A stretch of 64,000 nucleotides of DNA from Sinonovacula constricta (lineage: Eukaryota; Mollusca; Bivalvia; Cardiida; Solecurtidae). Shown piece by piece: positions 1 to 11,377 of this stretch (position 1 is the stretch's first letter; the number at the start of each line of letters is the position of its first letter). The stretch covers positions 12,328,618-12,392,617 of the forward strand of contig CM017565.1 in NCBI GenBank assembly GCA_007844125.1. The letters run 5' to 3'. A model generated the notes under the pieces. It saw only the letters and a list, made by a program, of their open reading frames with translations, searched no databases and was not told the origin of the DNA. The position numbers and the translations under genes were made by a program.

Positions 1-261
1 ATGTGACATATTTTTGTGACAAAGATGCGAATGGTATATATGTAAAACGTTATTAATTTGACGTATTTACGTAAGCGAACTCACGACAAAACAACAAACA
101 GAATAAAAACTGCATCGGCAGTTCATACCGAACTCAACCGGAGATTAGTCCTCATCGATTAAAACCCACTCTTTTTAGAGAATACAGTTTGATTTTAGCT
201 GATCTCTGCTTCTAAAGGCTAAACTGACACCTATATAAAATATAATTATATATAATAATGT

Positions 262-430
262 AACGCAGGCCGGCGCTCCCCAACGGTCACCCATCCGTAC
301 ATCGACCACGGTAACCGTTGCTTAACCGCTCAAATCGGGAAGCCGCTGAAACCGCGTCGCTAAAGAGTTAACCCAGCAGCGAGGCTGGTTTGAAGCGCTT
401 ATATTTCTACCCCTGCGGTCGTTACAATAA
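262..430 (-). mobile_element. 5S-rRNA-like SINE (SINE3 type), probable
   Basis: The plus strand contains GGTCACCCATCC followed by TTGCTTAAC and AAATCGGG. In this order and spacing they resemble the reverse complement of the 3' half of 5S rRNA (its GGATGGGTGACC internal promoter box and the CCCGATCT..AGC segment). The 5S-like part spans about 268-340. It is followed by a non-5S body to about 430, which recurs at 46744-46836. A 5S-like head with a dispersed body is the architecture of 5S-derived SINEs. The assignment is an inference from motif similarity; a diverged 5S pseudogene is the alternative. Confidence 0.5.
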
Positions 431-1152
431 CATTACACATAAGTTCTTTCAAGCATCACTTATTCTTTTAAATATACCAACCAAAACCAGTGACCGTGTT
501 TCAAATAGGTAACATGGCTTTATGTACTGCACATTACTGGCAATTTGACAAAACCACAAAGTAAAAAGCGATCTGGGTGTCTAACTCAATTAATCCAATA
601 AATTAATTAATCCAACTCCATAACCGTACAATTTTAATTCTAATATTTATGTATGAATGCATAAGAAAACGCTCCCCTTGTCATTTGCTCGAAAGTTGTC
701 ATGAGGTTATTTTCCACTAAATGATTAATGAAAAAAGAAGAAACTGGAAAATTCTGGAGGCAGCCAGCCCAGTTACCCGATTGTGTCACGGGTTTTTCCG
801 GTTGTGTCATACCGCAGGTATCAATTACTGTCTCACGTGCAATTACGAGGTCTTGTATTTGGATAAAGCCAAGGGGAGTAAAACAAACTAATCCAAAAAT
901 AGCATCCTTTCTCCCTTGACAACAATGGACGTGATTTATTTAAACTTGCACTAAAACTATGCACCTGTCAGTGGTGATCAGTACACCTTCAACCGATCCT
1001 GCAGTCGATTTTTCTTAGTTTTGACATCTGTTCTTCTTATGTCGGTATATTAATAAAATATCTGAGGAGTGTTGTAACGCCGCATAAAGCTTCCGTAGGA
1101 CAAAGCTCTAAGGGAAGGTATATCTGTTGAGCCTTAACGAAAATGGTTCCCG
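431..1152. other. AT-rich non-coding stretch
   Basis: I see no gene, RNA or clear repeat. A 63-codon open frame at 728-919 has no recognisable motif and is within chance expectation for this base composition. Confidence 0.5.
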
Positions 1153-1581
1153 GGAGCTATATCCGTAAGGCGTCAAAGGATAGGAGCTATATCCGTAAGG
1201 CGTCAAAGGATAGGAGCTATATCCGTAAGGTGTCAAAGGATAAGAGCTATATCCGTAAGGTGTCAAAGGATAAGAGCTATATCCGTAAGTTGTCAAAGGA
1301 TAAGAGCTATATCCGTAAGGTGTCAATTGATAAGAGCCATATCCGTAAGGCGTCAAAGGATATGAGCTATATCAGTAAGGTGTCAAAGGATAGGAGCTAT
1401 ATCCGTAAGGTGTCAACGGATAGGAGCTATATCCGTAAGGTGTCAAAGGATAAGAGCTATATCCGTAAGGTGTCAAAGGATAAGAGCTATATCCGTAAGG
1501 TGTCAAAGGATAGGAGCTATATCCGTAAGGTATCAATGGATAGGAGCATGGATAAGAGCTATATCCGTAAGGTGTCAACGG
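1153..1581. repeat. 30-bp minisatellite, about 14 copies
   Basis: The unit begins GAGCTATATCCGTAAGG and continues with a variable YGTCAAAGGATAR part. The period of 30 bp holds except for one partial 12-bp insertion near 1546-1557. Because 30 is a multiple of 3, both strands stay open and give periodic decapeptides (plus strand SYIRKVSKDK, minus strand SYPLTPYGYS). No start context, splice signal or flanking coding sequence supports a gene. Confidence 0.95.
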
Positions 1582-1939
1582 TGATTTATCCGTTTACGAC
1601 ATGCGTCAGCTTTAAAGGTGATGTACCGCTTGGACGAATAACTCCACATCATGACGTGACAGACCAACCCGATTTGCATTAATAACAAAAAACTTTATAA
1701 AGTATTCGGGTTAATTGTATTTACATAAGTTGAGTGTAAACAGGTATAAACTGACCACTAGGTGACATTTGTTTACTCTGTCCGTTGCAACCTGGCCATT
1801 ACACGTGGCTTAGATTATACAACGTAAAAAGAATTAATCTCAGCAGGCTTTGTCCTGAAACTCACTGATGGTAACTAATTTGCCAGTAAATCTGAAGGAA
1901 GTTGCAACAGGGATACACTACAATATCAGCAGTTAAAGT

Positions 1940-2440
1940 GATGTTAGCACAGCGTTCGCAGTTCGACATTAGCACAACATCCAAAGTACGACAGTCGCGC
2001 TGGCACTGCATTCAACACGACATTGCACTCGACATTCAAATTCACCAAATGTACATGTAGTGCTGCCAAACTTCGTCGAAGTTTGAAAGTCTAGCTGAAT
2101 ATCATGCCGAGTGATTTGCTAGAACGATTTTGGCACTGTGAAATTGAATGTCAAGCTAAGTGCCTTGCCGAAAGCTTTGCCAACACAACAATCAAACTTA
2201 GTGAATCTACCTGAATGTCGTGCCGAATAATGTGCCAGTACGACATTCCACTATCACTTTGAATGTCAAGCTGCAAATTTGCTGACTTGTGCCAGCACGA
2301 CATTCATACTTTGTGATTTTCAATGTCGAGCTGAATGTCGTGTCAAATGTTGTGCCAGCGCGACATTTAAACCCTAATCACATCGAATGTCAAGCTGAAT
2401 GTCGTGCCCACTGTTTTGCCAGCACGATACATATATATAC
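1940..2440. repeat. Degenerate tandem repeat with short inverted modules
   Basis: The modules GAATGTCAAGCTGAATGTCG and GTGCCAGCACGACATTC recur several times with irregular spacing of roughly 70-90 bp. GAATGTCGTGC and GCACGACATTC are reverse complements, so each period can fold into a hairpin. Divergence between copies is much higher than in the other arrays of the window, so this looks like an old array. Confidence 0.65.
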
Positions 2441-3856
2441 ATACATATACAGAACAGCCCGACATAATGTACAGATTAGGTCAGATTTTGCCTGAAAATA
2501 TCCAAGTAATATTAAGATGGTGTACGTCCTGATTATAGTACATATATTGTATGTGCTGTATTACATTTTATGCCCATCTTGTTTTAGGTTTTTAGAGCCA
2601 ATACTTTATGAAAACTGGATCGTTAAGGTCAATACAAAAACAATTGGTTAATACGGAAATAGAACTATTTTTATGGCTTTCATAACAATTATGATGCTGA
2701 CAGCGAGCACAATTTCCCTGATGTCATTCATTTACTGAAATTCATGCAAACAATGACAGTTACGCTGAATTAATAATTCAATGCGTAAATGTCCAGCAGT
2801 TATTTATAGACGATTTCTACAGTTTGATTTTTCCATACATGATAGTTTTAAGTATGATGAGTTCAACTTAAGAAAGAAAAAGTGGGGTTACTTTATATTT
2901 AAGTAATAACTCCAACACCAATCTAGTGGTTATCCAGGTGTTTCATACACATATATAATAATGTAGGTAGATAAAATTTGGTGACAATTTGAAAAAAAAA
3001 ATATGGTAAAAGATCTGTCAACAAAAAAAATCAGTGCTAGTGCTATTTTCCAAAAATTCTAAAATACTTATCAAGGAATTTGTTTTCAATATTTCTTATT
3101 TTGAACCTTAAGGTATCCTTTACATAAATTTAAAAAGAAAAATGTGGGTTTCAAACCAATTCCATGAAATAACACATTAAGTGACCTTTGAGGTGGTGCT
3201 CTACCCTTTGTAATATTGTAACAACAGTTATCATGTACTGTAAACCTGACACCGTTTATTATTTTTACTGACATTTATAACAAAAATCATCCAGCAAATT
3301 TGAAAAAACTAATAAGAAAATTGTTGATGATAATATAAAAATATAGTCTCAGAACACCAAAGTCAATGTGGTTTTCATTATTTCTAAGAAATTAAAGACG
3401 ATTCCTACATTTTATTGTCCTTCATAGATTTTTTTTCATGATTACATATTTTATAGAAAAAAAGTATGCTGAATTCAAATATGGAAAGAAAAAATGGGGG
3501 TTATGTGCTCGTTTTGTTTGTTACAACCATTACCCTTACCATAGGTTCACAGTTTTTTGTGTGTATTTTTCAAGTAAAACTGTTTTATTGTTTTCCATTT
3601 TGTCATATTTCGTACTTCTTTGTATGCTGAAAATATTTTAATAAAAAGGATATGGTTTACATTTTAGTTTATTGTTATTTTTGTTGTTGTTGTTGTAAAA
3701 TGGGTATACCAGGAGCACATGCTCATAAAGAATTTAGCAAATTTGACCAATACATAGCTGTACAAAATTAAAATTAAAATCTACACATGTTTCCTTTTTA
3801 ATTCGGTAGAATGATGCTAAACTTATTGTCAAAGTGGAAAAGTAGGAAGAAAATAA
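2441..3856. other. AT-rich non-coding stretch
   Basis: Nothing recognisable. It contains several A and T homopolymers. The open frames at 3086-3274 (minus) and 3438-3641 (plus) have no motif and low-complexity AT-driven composition. Confidence 0.5.
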
Positions 3857-5044
3857 GCTGACCATGCCTGCCCATACGAACCCACAACCCCCAGTTTTGA
3901 GCTGACCATTCCTGCCCATACGAACCCACAACCCCCAGTTTTGAGCTGACCATTCCTGCCCATACGAACCCACAACCCCCAGTTTTGAGCTGACCATTCC
4001 TGCCCATACGAACCCACAACCCCCAGTTTTGAGGTGACCATTCCTGCCCATACGAACCCACAACCCCCAGTTTTGAGGTGACCATTCCTGCCCATACGAA
4101 CCCACAACCCCCAGTTTTGAGGTGACCATTCCTGCCCATACGAACCCACAACCCCCAGTTTTGAGGTGACCATTCCTGCCCATACGAACCCACAACCCCC
4201 AGTTTTGAGCTGACCATGCCTGCCCATACGAACCCACAACCCCCAGTTTTGAGCTGACCATGCCTGCCCATACGAACCCACAACCCCCAGTTTTGAGGTG
4301 ACCATTCCTGCCCATACGAACCCACAACCCCCAGTTTTGAGGTGACCATTCCTGCCTATACGAACCCACAACTCCCAGTTTTGAGGTGACCATTCCTGCC
4401 CATACGAACCCACAACCCCCAGTTTTGAGCTGACCATTCCTGCCCATACGAACCCACAACCCCCAGTTTTGAGGTGACCATTCCTGCCCATACGAACCCA
4501 CAACCCCCAGTTTTGAGGTGACCATTCCTGCCCATACGAACCCACAACCCCCAGTTTTGAGCTGACCATTCCTGCTCATACGAACCAACAACCCCCAGTT
4601 TTGAGCTGACCGTTCCTGCCCATACGAACCCACAATTCCCAGTTTTGAGCTGACCATTCCTGCCCATACGAACCCACAACCCCCAGTTTTGAGCTGACCA
4701 TTCCTGCCCATACGAACCCACAACCCCCAGTTTTGAGCTGACCATGCCTGCTCATACGAACCCAAAACCCCCAGTTTTGAGCTGACCATGCCTGCTCATA
4801 CGAACCCACAACCTCCAGTTTTGAGCTGACCATTCCTGCCCATACGAACCCACAACCCCCAGTTTTGAGCTGACCATGCCTGCCCATACGAACCCACAAC
4901 CCCCAGTTTTGAGCTGACCATTCCTGCCCATACGAACCCACAACCCCCAGTTTTGAGCTGACCATGCCTGCCCATACGAACCCACAACCCCCAGTTTTGA
5001 GCTGACCATGCCTGCCCATACGAACCCACAACCCCCAGTTTTGA
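3857..5044. repeat. 44-bp minisatellite, exactly 27 copies
   Basis: The unit starts GCTGACCATTCCTGCCC, contains CATACGAACCCACAACCC and ends CCAGTTTTGA. The array measures 1188 bp, which is 27 x 44 with no indel. The main variants are GAGCTG/GAGGTG and CCATTCC/CCATGCC, which mix along the array. No frame of the minus strand contains a stop inside the unit, so all three frames stay open; because 44 is not a multiple of 3, the encoded pattern repeats every 44 residues. This explains the 351-codon minus-strand open frame, which I do not regard as a gene. Confidence 0.97.
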
Positions 5045-6695
5045 AGTTCTTTAACCCTAATTTTACTTCCTAACTTCCTTCTTACTGAAGAGTTCCCTTG
5101 CACAAACTTAATGCGCTGCGCGATTGTCTTTAATTGAATTAATTAATATTGATCCCGTCATTTGACCATGTACAGTAGTATGAACTCTACAACCTTCAGT
5201 CCATGGCCATGTGACTGGGCCAGTATGAAATCATCCAATTAATTACATTATAGTCATTATCAGTCATAGGTCAATTATAACTTTTTGCATGAAAGGAAAA
5301 TTATGACTAAAGCAATGTTTAAGGTGTCACCGGTACTATTCAATAGGCGTATTCCATTAATAAATCTTACAAACGTTCTCTAATTACACTTAAAGCTCTC
5401 TCATAAGGTCATACTAGCTCTCAGGTATCTGGGCGAAACAATATTGAAACGAATTAAAGAATATAAGCATACTTAGTAGTGACAGTCGCTCTTACGATTT
5501 CTTATGAAAACACATCCATTATCATTTCTCAAGTGTCGGAAATTATTAATTACTTACAAAGCACATTTAACATGATAATAAAGAGATTGCGAAAATTAAG
5601 AAACAGACAAAAATGAAAGATCAATAGGAATTGAAATACGAAGTAAACATAAAAACAATATTAGTTTTATTATAACTGTGGTAAGTTAGATATGTCTAGA
5701 CACTTGAGTCCGGGACTCATTTAAGTGACTTGTTCCACTATCGATCGTCTAGAGATATTCGGGTTATATGTTCGAATCATGTCAGAAGCGAATTCCTGTT
5801 TTAAATGCTACGAAATAAATAATACTAAGGTGTGTTTATGCATTTATTTTTTCTGGTCCCAATGAAAAGCTAACCTCGATATTCGTAAAAGATGCAAAAC
5901 AATCGATAGTATGGTAGTGTTAAATTCTTATTAAAGAAGTAAGAGGCATTATTTCAACTTCATAACTACTAGTAATTTAATTGCAAAATGGCAAACATTT
6001 ATTTTATTTGAGGTACCTTACGTCTCTCCCTAGCCTATTTAATAGCGACGCAAAAACCCAAGAGTCACTTGAACTTGACATCAAAGTGATTGCAAAGTGT
6101 GCCGGAAGATAACACTCTGAAATATCAGTCGTATTAAAGACCTGACATAATGGGGGAATTATTTTGATGAATTTATTAAATATATATATAAATAAGATAT
6201 ACGTTAACATAATTAACCTTATACATTGTACGCAATGCGAATGTTATGGCAATAATGGCGATGACGATCCTAATCAAAATGGAGCCAGAGATAAAAGAAT
6301 TGAGAGTTAAATTCGATTCAAATATAAACTCAAAAACATAAAGTGTTTATAACTACACACAAATATATGACATAATAATACGAGAAGGTCCATTTGGTAA
6401 ATGGTCATTCTTCTGTTCCATTATCTGGGTAAAATATGCTTGTCGTTCATCTGTACCATGCAGGAGAGTTCAAGAAAAAGGCGAGACTTTATCTTATACA
6501 ATAATTCAAAAAAATGACTTTAAAATCCGACTATCTGTTGTGGACACGCAGTCATTTAAATCATTATTATGTTTCTATATTGAGAGAATCAAAAGCGTTG
6601 CAACGATTTTCAAAAGCTTATTAAGCACTAACATGCCATCTTTTTAGTTTGTATTCAATCTGCTATTGTCGTAACACTCGTTAGTGTATACATCA
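5045..6695. other. AT-rich non-coding stretch
   Basis: No gene or RNA recognised. There is no long open frame and no element with visible terminal repeats. Confidence 0.45.
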
Positions 6696-7006
6696 TCAAC
6701 AGAATAAGGTCAGATACTGACATGTAATGTAGTTCATGTGTCGATTGTCAACAGAACAAGGTCAGATACTGACATGTAATATAGTTCATGTGTCGATTGT
6801 CAACAGAACAAGGCTAGATACTGACATGTAATATAGTTCATGTGTCGATTGTCAACAGAACAAGGTCAGATACTGACATGTAATATAGTTCATGTGTCGA
6901 TTGTCAACAGAACAAGGTCAGATACTGACATGTAATATAGTTCATGTGTCGATTGTCAACAGAACAAGGTCAGATACTGACATGTAATATAGTTCATGTG
7001 TCGATT
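6696..7006. repeat. 52-bp minisatellite, 6 copies
   Basis: The unit runs from TCAACAGAACAAGGTCAGAT through ACTGACATGTAATATAGTTC to ATGTGTCGATTG. Six nearly identical copies give 311 bp; the first copy has AGAATAAGG and TAATGTAG variants and the third has GGCTAGATA. Each unit includes TCAGATACTGA, an imperfect palindrome. The near-identity implies recent expansion or homogenisation. Confidence 0.95.
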
Positions 7007-7366
7007 CGCCATGCACATGCGCTGAACGATACTATTAGGACTTAAGGTACTAATGCAGTGATTTTGTCGACATATCCCATACAGTAAGTTATGACTAAAT
7101 AATGTTCACGCACCTGTTGAGCTTCTTAATTAATACTGAATGGAATACAAAGGGGCGGATCCAGAGCCTAAATTTGACCTATTCACAGTTACAGAGTGGA
7201 ACCATGTAGCCAGGCCTAATTTCCATTCAAGTATAAAAATGTTTCATTTTAAAAAGAACACAACTACTGTTCAAATGACATACTATGTTTCCAAATGTAG
7301 CAAAATACACGAGAAACATATGCACACACAACCACACAACCACATTTGATGAAATAGCATTATATA

Positions 7367-7588
<222 letters not shown>

Positions 7589-7959
7589 CATACGAAAGGG
7601 TGTGAACTGGTATGGATCCGCGGCTGATACCTATTTAGTACCTTTTATAAACTACTGCTACCACAACACAGCAAAAGATTGTCAAAAAGTAACCCTACTT
7701 GTTTGTTTATTTTAACTATCTGTTAGGTGTGTATCAATAACCATTGAGAGTCATTTATGTCGTTGACACTAAACCCACAATTAAGCGGTGGAGTGTTGAG
7801 AGAATGGAATGGTTACTGGGATGGGGCTACGGTCCATTATCAATCATCAGTCTGCTATGTTCCATGTATATAATGCGCACAAGTTATGGATATAAATTTA
7901 TGTACCTTTCTCCTTTCAATCAGTTCTCACATTGACTCACACCTCCAAAACAGTGAACT

Positions 7960-8896
7960 CACACCACTCTTCCACTTTTTCTACAACTATCTGTCTACCA
8001 CTTTCCTTCAGTCGCACCACATTATTTACAACTATCTGTCTACCACTTTCCTTCAGTCACACCACTTTATTTACAACTATCTGTCTACCACTTTCCTTCA
8101 GTCACACCACTTTATTTACAACTATCTGTCTACCGCTTTCATCCACTCACACCACTTTATTTACAACTATCTGTCTACCACTTTCCTTCAGTCACACCAC
8201 TTTATTTACAACTATCTGTCTACCGCTTTCATCCACTCACACCACTTTATTTACAACTATCTGTCTACCACTTTCCTTCAGTCACACCACTTTATTTACA
8301 ACTACCTGTCTACCACTTTCCTTCAGTCACACCACTTTATTTACAACTATCTGTCTACCACTTTCCTTCAGTCGCACCGCTTTATTTACAACTATCTGTC
8401 TACCACTTTCCTTCAGTCACACCACTTTATTTACAACTATCTGTCTACCACTTTCCTTCAGTCACACCACTTTATTTACAACTATCTGTCTACCCCTTTC
8501 CTTCAGTCACACCACTTTATTAACAACTATCTGTCTACCACTTTCCTTCAGTCACACCACTTTATTTACAACTATCTGTCTACCACTTTCCTTCAGTCAC
8601 ACCACTTTATTTACAACTATCTGTCTACCACTTTCCTTCAGTCAGACCACTTTATTTACAACTATCTGTCTACCACTTTCCTTCAGTCACACCACTTTAT
8701 TTACAATTATCTGTCTACCACTTTCCTTCAGTCGCGCTACTTTATTTACAACTTTCTGTCTACCACTTTCCTTCAGTCACACCACTTTATTTACAACTAT
8801 CTGTCTACCACTTTCCTTCAGTCACACCACTTTATTTACAACTATCTGTCTACCACTTTCCTTAAGTCGCACCACTTTATTTGCAACTATCTGTCT
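7960..8896. repeat. 45-bp minisatellite, about 21 copies
   Basis: The unit contains ACCACTTTCCTTCAGTCACA, CCACTTTATTTACAA and CTATCTGTCT. The CTATCTGTC core occurs 21 times at exact 45-bp spacing. The first unit is degenerate. Some units carry CATCCACTCA in place of CTTCAGTCA, which foreshadows the adjoining 34-bp family. 45 is a multiple of 3, so a 15-residue periodic open frame runs through it; I do not call it a gene. Confidence 0.95.
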
Positions 8897-10200
8897 ACCG
8901 CTTTAATCCACTCACACCACTCAACTATCTACCGCTTTCATCTGCCCACATCACTCAACTATCTACCGCTTTCATCTACTCACACCATTCAACTATCTAC
9001 CGCTTTCGTCTACTCACACCACTCAACTATCTACCGCTTTCATCTACGCACACCACTTAACTATCTACCGCTTTCATCTACTCACACCACTCAACTATCT
9101 ACCGCGTTCATCTACTCACACCACTCAACTAACTACCGCTTTCATCTACTCACACCACTCAACTATCTACCGCTTTCATCTACTCACACCACTCAACTAT
9201 CTACCGCTTTCATCTACTCACACCACTCAACTATCTACCGCTTTCATCTACTCACACCACTCAACTATCTACCGCTTTCATCTACTCACACCACTCAACT
9301 ATCTACCGCTTTCATCTACTCACACCACTCAACTATCTACCGCTTTCATCTACTCACACCACTCAACTATCTATCGCTTTCATCTACTCACACCACTCAA
9401 CTATCTATCGCTTTCATCTACTCACACCACTCAACTATCTATCGCTTTCGTCTACTCACACCACTCAACTATCTATCGCTTTCATCTACTCACACCACTC
9501 AACTATCTACCGCTTTCATCTACTCACACCACTCAACTATCTATCGCTTTCATCTACTCACACCACTCAACTATCTATCGCTTTTCTCCACACACACCAC
9601 TGAACTATCTACCACTTTCATCTACTCACACCATTAACTATCTACCGCTTTCATCTACTCACACCACTCAACTATCTATCGCTTTCATCTACTCACACCA
9701 CTCAACTATCTACCGCTTTCATCTACTCACATCACTCAACTATCTACCGCTTTCATCTACTCACACCACTCAACTATCTACCGCTTTCATCTACTCACAC
9801 CACTCAACTATCTACCGCTTTCATCTACTCACACCATTCAACTATCTACCGCTTTCATCTACTCACACCACTCAACTATCTATCGCTTTCCTCCACTCAC
9901 ACCACTGAACTATCTACCGCTTTCATCTACTCACACCACTCAACTATCTATCGCTTTCATCTACTCACACCACTCAACTATCTATCGCTTTCATTTACTC
10001 ACACCACTCAACTATCTATCGCTTTCATCTACTCACACCACTCAACTATCTATCGCTTTCATCTACTCACACCACTCAACTATCTATCGCTTTCATCTAC
10101 TCACACCACTCAACTATCTATCGCTTTCATCTACTCACACCACTCAACTATCTACCGCTTTCATCTACTCACACCACTCAACTATCTACCGCATTCCTCC
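8897..10200. repeat. 34-bp minisatellite, about 38 copies, related to the 45-bp array
   Basis: The unit contains ACCGCTTTCATCTACTCACA followed by CCACTCAACTATCT. It shares CTTTC, CTCACACCAC and CAACTATCT with the preceding 45-bp unit and lacks the TTATTTA segment and the CTGT before the next unit. A CCGC/TCGC variant forms short blocks along the array. The array directly abuts the 45-bp array with no unique sequence between them. Confidence 0.95.
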
Positions 10201-11377
10201 ACACTAACAACAAATCGATCTTAAAATAATATTTTTAAAAAGTGTACCAATTTGTTGTATAACTACTACAATCAACTAACTATCTACGAATGCATATGCC
10301 TTCTTCATGTTTCTGATATTAGTGACTAACTTCTCACCTGTGAAACATGTGTAATTTGAGATATTGAAGTTCTGATGAAATATATTTGAATCAAATGTCG
10401 ATTGTCCGTGAACGTTATGAATGCATCTCAACCTTTAACATGACTATGCCTCTTTTGAATGTTTATAAAATACACAGATTATCGATGTATACAACAGTAT
10501 GTATTCATACTCCCAGCAACGTCTCATGCTAAAGAGTGAATCTTACTCGTCAGTAGTAAACAAATTGATCATATAAATGAATGGAAATTCTTCTAACAGC
10601 ACTTTCAAGGAGAAATAATTTATATATATATTTACTATATAAACACGTATGGTAGATTCGTTTTAAATATGAATAAAGGTACAGCTGAGTTTGAATTGAG
10701 TGTATAATTAAAATGAAACGTTCTCCGTTATTTACCTAGAAATAAAATCCATATTGCGACAAATGCACAGACGAACAGACATATACGTGTAATGTATCTA
10801 AATTAATAATCTTGCCAAAATAATATTAAAAACTGTTTCAATCTTTTGTCAATATTGTGATCATTAACTTATCATTTTGTGGTAACAAATTGGACATTGA
10901 AACCAAATCGAGACTAAACCTTATTCGGAATGAACCCATTTAAGCGAGTTCCGAGAATCTTATCTCTTATATTAATGAGAAAAACACACATTGTTTCCGT
11001 ATATTGTTTTTGTAATCAATGACGTTTTACTTCTATCCCTTCAAATCAATTACAGAACCGTGACTATATCATGGATTGATTTTGTGAATCCAGCCTGCCT
11101 ATCTTTGTCAAGTGTCGCTGACATCAGTACAGGATCGAGTGAACTTGACCTAATAGTTGCGGTTTGATAACAGTGGGTTCCGCGGGTGAGTGTTACCTAT
11201 TTATACAAATATAAATGACTAAATTCGGTGTTGTTTGAAAGCGGGAAAATAGCTAAAGTGATTGGGTAGTTTAACTTCCTCTTAGGGCCAGTCCTAGTAG
11301 ATAAATCTGCTGAAACTTTCTATGTACAGTAAATTGTAAAACCAAATGACCTTTTACTGTTTATGAAGATCGGTTAT
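10201..11377. other. AT-rich spacer between two satellite arrays
   Basis: No gene, RNA or repeat recognised. It separates the 34-bp array from the 19-bp array. Confidence 0.45.

Noticed and set aside
3734..4789. 351-codon minus-strand open frame
   Set aside because: Consists almost entirely of the 44-bp repeat read without stops; no unique domain, splice site or promoter.
7886..9637. 583-codon open frame
   Set aside because: A product of the 45- and 34-bp arrays, with the peptide pattern changing exactly where the repeat family changes.
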